Position numbers and translations under genes: made by a program. A stretch of DNA of 8,718 bases from Methylomarinum sp. (GTDB lineage Bacteria; Pseudomonadota; Gammaproteobacteria; Methylococcales; Methylomonadaceae): the NCBI GenBank assembly GCA_013139755.1, contig WTAG01000536.1, forward strand, positions 1 to 8,718. Reading direction: 5' to 3'. Positions within the stretch are counted from its first letter, which is position 1; each line of letters starts with the position of its first letter. The notes under the pieces were generated by a model. It was not told the DNA's origin, searched no databases, and saw only the letters and a list, made by a program, of their open reading frames with translations. Positions 5,727 to 8,718 of the stretch are shown here, in pieces.

Positions 5727-6507
5727 AGGGTTCGGACTGGATGATTTCGATAAATCCTTCTTTACTGAGCTCGAGGATGGCAAGAAACGAGACAACCACC
5801 CCTCCTTTTCCTTCTGTTCGGGTAAATAACGCTGAGAAAGCGAGGCTATCTGGCCTGTTAAGTTTTTCCAAAATGGCTGCCATTCGTTCACGGACTGATA
5901 GGGGCTCTTTAGTTATTTGATGATGGCTTAGTTGTTCCACATGTTTAAGCACGTTTTGAAATGCTAACAAAATATCTTTCAACGCTACATCGGGCTGTTT
6001 TTTTATTACATTAATATCTGATACTTCCACCATAGTATCAAAAATATCTCTTTCATACCTGGGCAACTGCTCAATCTCTTCTGCTGCTTTTTTTATACAC
6101 TCATATTCTTGCAGTTTTCTAATTAAGAAAGCCCTGGGATCGTCTTCATCTTCCTCGACATCTTTCTGTCTTGGTAGTAGCATTCTGGATTTAATCTCAG
6201 CCAATAATGCTGCCATTAATAAATATTCTGCGGCTAGTTCTAAATTCAGCTCACTCATCATCTCAATATAGCTAATATATTGGGTAGTGATATGAGAAAT
6301 AGGAATATTCAGAATATCTAAATTTTGCTTCCTGATTAAATATAATAAAAGGTCCAAAGGACCTTCAAATGCATCTAAACAGACTTTAAGGGCATCTGGT
6401 GGAATATATAAGTCTTCAGGCATATCCAAAAATGGAGAACCTTCAACTAAAGCAATCGGTAGCTCAAGCGTTTCAATACTGTTTGATTCAACCTTTAATT
6501 CTGCCAC
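5689..6507 (-). CDS. scpA: Segregation and condensation protein A
   Basis: This 272-residue kleisin subunit bridges the SMC heads and recruits ScpB. An N-terminal tail of about 40 residues leads into the kleisin N-domain signature FEGPLDLLLYLIRKQNLDI (47-65), then ISHITTQYISYIEMM and AAEYLLMAALLAEIKSRMLLP (92-112), which contacts the SMC neck. A linker rich in acidic residues follows at 116-125. The C-terminal winged helix shows FSALFTRTEGKGGVVVSFLAILEL and ends near FAELRVRAK, complete for the family. The start is GTG 6505-6507 with AGAGG 4 nt upstream. It lies 25 nt after the M50 protease gene, and the scpB frame opens within or directly after it, so the two partners are made from one message. 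Confidence 0.95.
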   Translation of the reverse strand: MAELKVESNSIETLELPIALVEGSPFLDMPEDLYIPPDALKVCLDAFEGPLDLLLYLIRKQNLDILNIPISHITTQYISYIEMMSELNLELAAEYLLMAALLAEIKSRMLLPRQKDVEEDEDDPRAFLIRKLQEYECIKKAAEEIEQLPRYERDIFDTMVEVSDINVIKKQPDVALKDILLAFQNVLKHVEQLSHHQITKEPLSVRERMAAILEKLNRPDSLAFSALFTRTEGKGGVVVSFLAILELSKEGFIEIIQSEPFAELRVRAKTSN

Positions 6508-6532
6508 GTGCCCTCTAATTGGTTATTATCAA

Positions 6533-7186
6533 TTACAAACCAGCCAAACTAAAAAATAATTTCTGAGCATAAAACATAGGGTTACCTAATATATAACCTA
6601 ACCCGCCACTCCAAAGTAAAATCAATAAAATAACAAAACCAAAGCGTTCTAAACGATTATATTGCCAAGCCAGTTTATCCGGCAAAACCCCCGATACTAT
6701 GCGACTGCCATCAAGAGGAGGAATAGGTATTAAATTAATTAAAGCTAAAACCAGATTAATCGAAATACCAGCCACGCCCATATAAATCAAAGGCAAAGAC
6801 ACAACTTCCACCTCAATAATTACACCTAAACGTACGATTAAGGCCCACATAATTGCCATCAATAAATTAGCGACTGGCCCTGCTAAGGCGACGATAGCCA
6901 TTGATTTTTTTGGGTTCTTAAAATTCCTAGGGTCTACAGGAACCGGTTTTGCCCAGCCAAAAATAAATCCAGTAGATGATAATAATAGTAACCCCGGAAT
7001 AATAATGGTTCCCAGTAAATCGATATGCTTAAAAGGATTTAATGTTAATCGCCCCAGCATTGATGCTGTTTTATCCCCTTGTTTTTTTGCTACCCAACCA
7101 TGCGCAACTTCATGCACAGTAATGGCGAAAATAACAGGTAATACCCACACCACGATACGCTGAATTAAGGAAAGTTCATTCATCAT
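6533..7186 (-). CDS. Site-2 protease family (M50) intramembrane zinc metalloprotease
   Basis: This 217-residue membrane protein of the short, PDZ-free M50 type is often found beside scpA. It shows the zinc motif HEVAH (25-29) in its first helix, followed by GWVAKKQGD, and the second motif NLIPIPPLDG (151-160) whose Asp159 is the third zinc ligand. KHIDLLGTIIIPG, GWAKPVPVDPRNF and LAGPVANLLMA (101-111) are further family signatures. Hydrophobic segments lie at about 8-24, 57-72, 96-121, 128-153 and 181-200. Substrates of this subgroup are unknown, and it lacks the PDZ domain of RseP. It begins with two ATGs in a row; the first overlaps the yciO stop (ATGA, 7183-7186), so translation is coupled. 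Confidence 0.93.
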   Translation of the reverse strand: MMNELSLIQRIVVWVLPVIFAITVHEVAHGWVAKKQGDKTASMLGRLTLNPFKHIDLLGTIIIPGLLLLSSTGFIFGWAKPVPVDPRNFKNPKKSMAIVALAGPVANLLMAIMWALIVRLGVIIEVEVVSLPLIYMGVAGISINLVLALINLIPIPPLDGSRIVSGVLPDKLAWQYNRLERFGFVILLILLWSGGLGYILGNPMFYAQKLFFSLAGL

Positions 7187-7812
7187 GATAATGAACCCAA
7201 CATAGGTGCTTGACCAATTCCCTGCCTTAGAATTCCAATATCACTATCAATACAGTTAATTATGGTAGTTTCTTGAGGTTCTATGACCCCAAAATCAATA
7301 ATCAGGTCTAACTCATGCTCTAGTTTTTCTCTAATATCATACGGATCAGTTTCTGCCGTTGTTGCATTAGGCAAGATGAGTGATGTTGTACATAATGGCT
7401 CGTCTAACTCATCAACAATTAGCTGGACAACATTGTTATCAGGCACACGAATACCGATAGTCTTTTTCTTAGGGTGCTGAAGGCGTTTAGGCACGTCTTT
7501 AGTTGCATTTAAAACAAATGTAAAAGGCCCTGGCGTTAATGATTTAATCAACCTGTAAGCGTCGTTATCTATTTTTGTAAAATTAGAAACATGAGCCAGA
7601 TCTTTACAAATTAAAGTAAAATTGTGGCTATCATTTAATTGACGTATCTGCCTGATTTTATCTAACGCACGCTTATCGCCAATTTGGCAGGCTAATGCAT
7701 AAGATGAATCCGTTGGCAGTACAATCACGCCCCCATTGCGCAAAATATCAACAGCTTGATGAATCAAACGTTGCTGTGGGTTCTCTGGGTGAATTTGAAA
7801 ATATTGAGCCAT
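7183..7812 (-). CDS. yciO: YciO, Sua5/YciO/YrdC-family protein
   Basis: This 209-residue cytoplasmic protein has the TsaC-like fold. The opening MAQYFQIHPENPQQRLIHQA, then GGVIVLPTDSSYAL and IRQLNDSHNFTLICKDL (57-71), match E. coli YciO rather than TsaC: the Lys-x-Arg-Pro motif used by TsaC for threonylcarbamoyl-adenylate synthesis is replaced. TPGPFTFVL (93-101), KKKTIGIRVP and CTTSLILP (141-148) carry the nucleotide-pocket residues. E. coli YciO does not stand in for TsaC/Sua5, so calling this the t6A synthase would be unsafe. I start at ATG 7810-7812, which fits the family N-terminus; a TTG nine codons upstream is open but adds nothing family-like. No clear Shine-Dalgarno is present. It lies 43 nt after tsaB and overlaps the M50 gene by 4 nt. 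Confidence 0.92.
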   Translation of the reverse strand: MAQYFQIHPENPQQRLIHQAVDILRNGGVIVLPTDSSYALACQIGDKRALDKIRQIRQLNDSHNFTLICKDLAHVSNFTKIDNDAYRLIKSLTPGPFTFVLNATKDVPKRLQHPKKKTIGIRVPDNNVVQLIVDELDEPLCTTSLILPNATTAETDPYDIREKLEHELDLIIDFGVIEPQETTIINCIDSDIGILRQGIGQAPMLGSLS

Positions 7813-7855
7813 CGGATATAGCGTACATGCATTGATCAAAAGAGGCTATTGTACC

Positions 7856-8551
7856 CTATCTTTCTGATTCTTTTTTTGCGACTTTGTCACGTAAATAGAC
7901 TGGCATCGCTTTTTCTACATCAACAGCTTTGTTTTGATTAAATCCTATAACACCTAAGTCAGCAATTGCTGAGGCTCTTGGTAAATGATCCACTTCAATA
8001 TCTAGTATCAAAGCTCCCAAACGATCTGTTAACTGCTGTTGATAAACACCCCAGCCAGAGCCTATCCCTACACCCTGTATGCTTGGAATAACGACATTTT
8101 CTGCTAAAGTGACCGCCTCTTCTCCGATTAATTCAGCATAGCCTTGGCTGTTTTTTTGATAAGCAGCCCAGAATATTTCGCCCATACGTGCATCCATTGC
8201 TGTGTATGCACAATCTTTGTCTGTGTTTTTAAGATAATGTTGGGCAATAGCCGCTAAAGTTGAAACAGGCACAACGGGTAGATCAGCACCTAGAGCGATA
8301 CCCTGAATAATCCCTGTCGATATTCTAACCCCTGTAAAAGACCCTGGCCCGCGACTAAAAGCTAATGCATCCAGTTGCTGAGGCTTTAATTGCGCATCGG
8401 CAAGTAAAGAATCAATCATGGGTAAAATCAATTTAGTATGTTTTCTTGGTGCAATCTCAAAAAGCTCCTTCACCTCACCATCTATATGTAGGGCGGCTGA
8501 ACACGCTTCGGTTGATATTTCTACTGCTAATAATTTCACGCTTTCACTCAT
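7856..8551 (-). CDS. tsaB: tRNA t6A threonylcarbamoyltransferase complex subunit TsaB
   Basis: TsaB dimerises with TsaD and is needed, with TsaE, to attach the threonylcarbamoyl group to A37 of ANN-decoding tRNAs. The 231-residue protein has the ASKHA fold: LLAVEISTEACSAALH (8-22), RKHTKLILPMIDSLL, the signature FSRGPGSFTGVRISTGIIQG (65-84), TAMDARMGEIFWAAY (117-131) and the C-terminal MPVYLRDKVAKK. Start choice is ATG 8549-8551: it overlaps the helicase stop by 8 nt (ATGAGTGA) and the family normally begins just before LLAVE. Upstream in-frame ATGs lie inside the helicase gene, and a GTG four codons later is possible. yoaA-tsaB adjacency is also seen in E. coli. Confidence 0.95.
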   Translation of the reverse strand: MSESVKLLAVEISTEACSAALHIDGEVKELFEIAPRKHTKLILPMIDSLLADAQLKPQQLDALAFSRGPGSFTGVRISTGIIQGIALGADLPVVPVSTLAAIAQHYLKNTDKDCAYTAMDARMGEIFWAAYQKNSQGYAELIGEEAVTLAENVVIPSIQGVGIGSGWGVYQQQLTDRLGALILDIEVDHLPRASAIADLGVIGFNQNKAVDVEKAMPVYLRDKVAKKESER

Positions 8552-8718
8552 CTTTATTATGTTTTTCATCTTGTATGCGGAAAAACTCACGCACACCTTC
8601 AATTTCTCTGGTTCTTTTCATCGCTGGTACGCTATTTAAAAACATGTGGCCATAAGCACGTTTTAATAAGCGCGGGTCACACACCATCAAAACACCGCTA
8701 TCATTGACATCACGAATC
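8544..8718 (-). CDS. yoaA: YoaA/DinG-family ATP-dependent DNA helicase, C-terminal end (cut by window edge)
   Basis: Only the last 57 codons are present; the gene continues past the right edge. The fragment IRDVNDSGVLMVCDPRLLKRAYG followed by HMFLNSVP is the terminal part of helicase domain 2 of the XPD-like DinG/YoaA family: the end of motif VI, the strand VCDPRLL and the LNSxP turn. A charged tail of about 25 residues (KRTREIEGVREFF and on) closes it. E. coli YoaA is a Fe-S helicase that works with HolC at damaged forks. The iron-sulfur and Walker motifs lie outside the window, so YoaA rather than another DinG paralogue is inferred mainly from adjacency to tsaB. Confidence 0.85.
   Translation of the reverse strand, partial: IRDVNDSGVLMVCDPRLLKRAYGHMFLNSVPAMKRTREIEGVREFFRIQDEKHNKDE

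Noticed and set aside
7283..7480. Plus-strand open frame opposite yciO.
   Set aside because: Ser-rich antisense shadow of yciO; no independent evidence.
7183..7812. Annotation as the t6A synthase TsaC (L-threonylcarbamoyladenylate synthase).
   Set aside because: The sequence tracks YciO and lacks the Lys-x-Arg-Pro motif of TsaC, despite the neighbouring tsaB.
7813..7860. Internal promoter before yciO (TACAAT, and TTGATC with TATATC).
   Set aside because: TACAAT has no -35 partner, and TTGATC/TATATC has only a 13-nt spacer with almost no leader.
8418..8655. Two plus-strand open frames opposite tsaB and the helicase end.
   Set aside because: Overlap each other and two conserved minus-strand genes; no family signature.

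Overview
The window is an ordinary chromosomal segment of a gammaproteobacterium with fairly low GC (roughly 40 % by eye). The evidence is the protein families and their order: yciB-yciI-bolA-parvulin convergent on an array containing yoaA, tsaB, yciO, an M50 protease, scpA, scpB and rluB. Such clusters are familiar in Gammaproteobacteria (yciO near scpAB/rluB, yoaA next to tsaB). I cannot name the genus. There is no tRNA, rRNA, insertion sequence, CRISPR array, prophage or plasmid signal.

Layout. (1) 1-1230, minus strand: a tight three-gene unit reading leftward, with a DUF1244 protein, a class I SAM-dependent methyltransferase (start overlapping the upstream stop) and the N-terminal part of a PfkB-family sugar kinase cut by the window edge. 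An extended -10 promoter and a strong Shine-Dalgarno sit just upstream. (2) 1231-1318: an 88-nt divergent spacer. (3) 1319-3785, plus strand: a small unrecognised protein, septation protein YciB, YciI, BolA and a parvulin-type peptidyl-prolyl isomerase lipoprotein. The last four genes are packed with gaps of 5, -4 and 13 nt. (4) 3789-3928: convergent spacer with a perfect 13-bp hairpin. (5) 3929-8718, minus strand: end of a YoaA/DinG-type helicase, tsaB, yciO, an M50 site-2-type protease, scpA, scpB and rluB, mostly overlapping or nearly touching, so probably one long operon read right to left.

How the genes fit together. The right half combines chromosome segregation (ScpA and ScpB, the partners of SMC), tRNA t6A synthesis (TsaB), the TsaC paralogue YciO, 23S rRNA pseudouridylation (RluB), a repair helicase and an intramembrane protease. 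The plus-strand half is an envelope/stress set: inner-membrane YciB, the redox and Fe-S-linked BolA, the small enzyme-like YciI and a periplasmic folding lipoprotein. The left unit has no assigned pathway.

The features most worth a second look are a roughly 100-residue N-terminal extension on ScpB that contains three 16-residue tandem repeats and has no convincing start codon, the repetitive helical tail and Asp+2 sorting signal of the parvulin lipoprotein, and the DUF1244-methyltransferase-kinase unit. I see no clear evidence of a wholly new system; most of the window is housekeeping.
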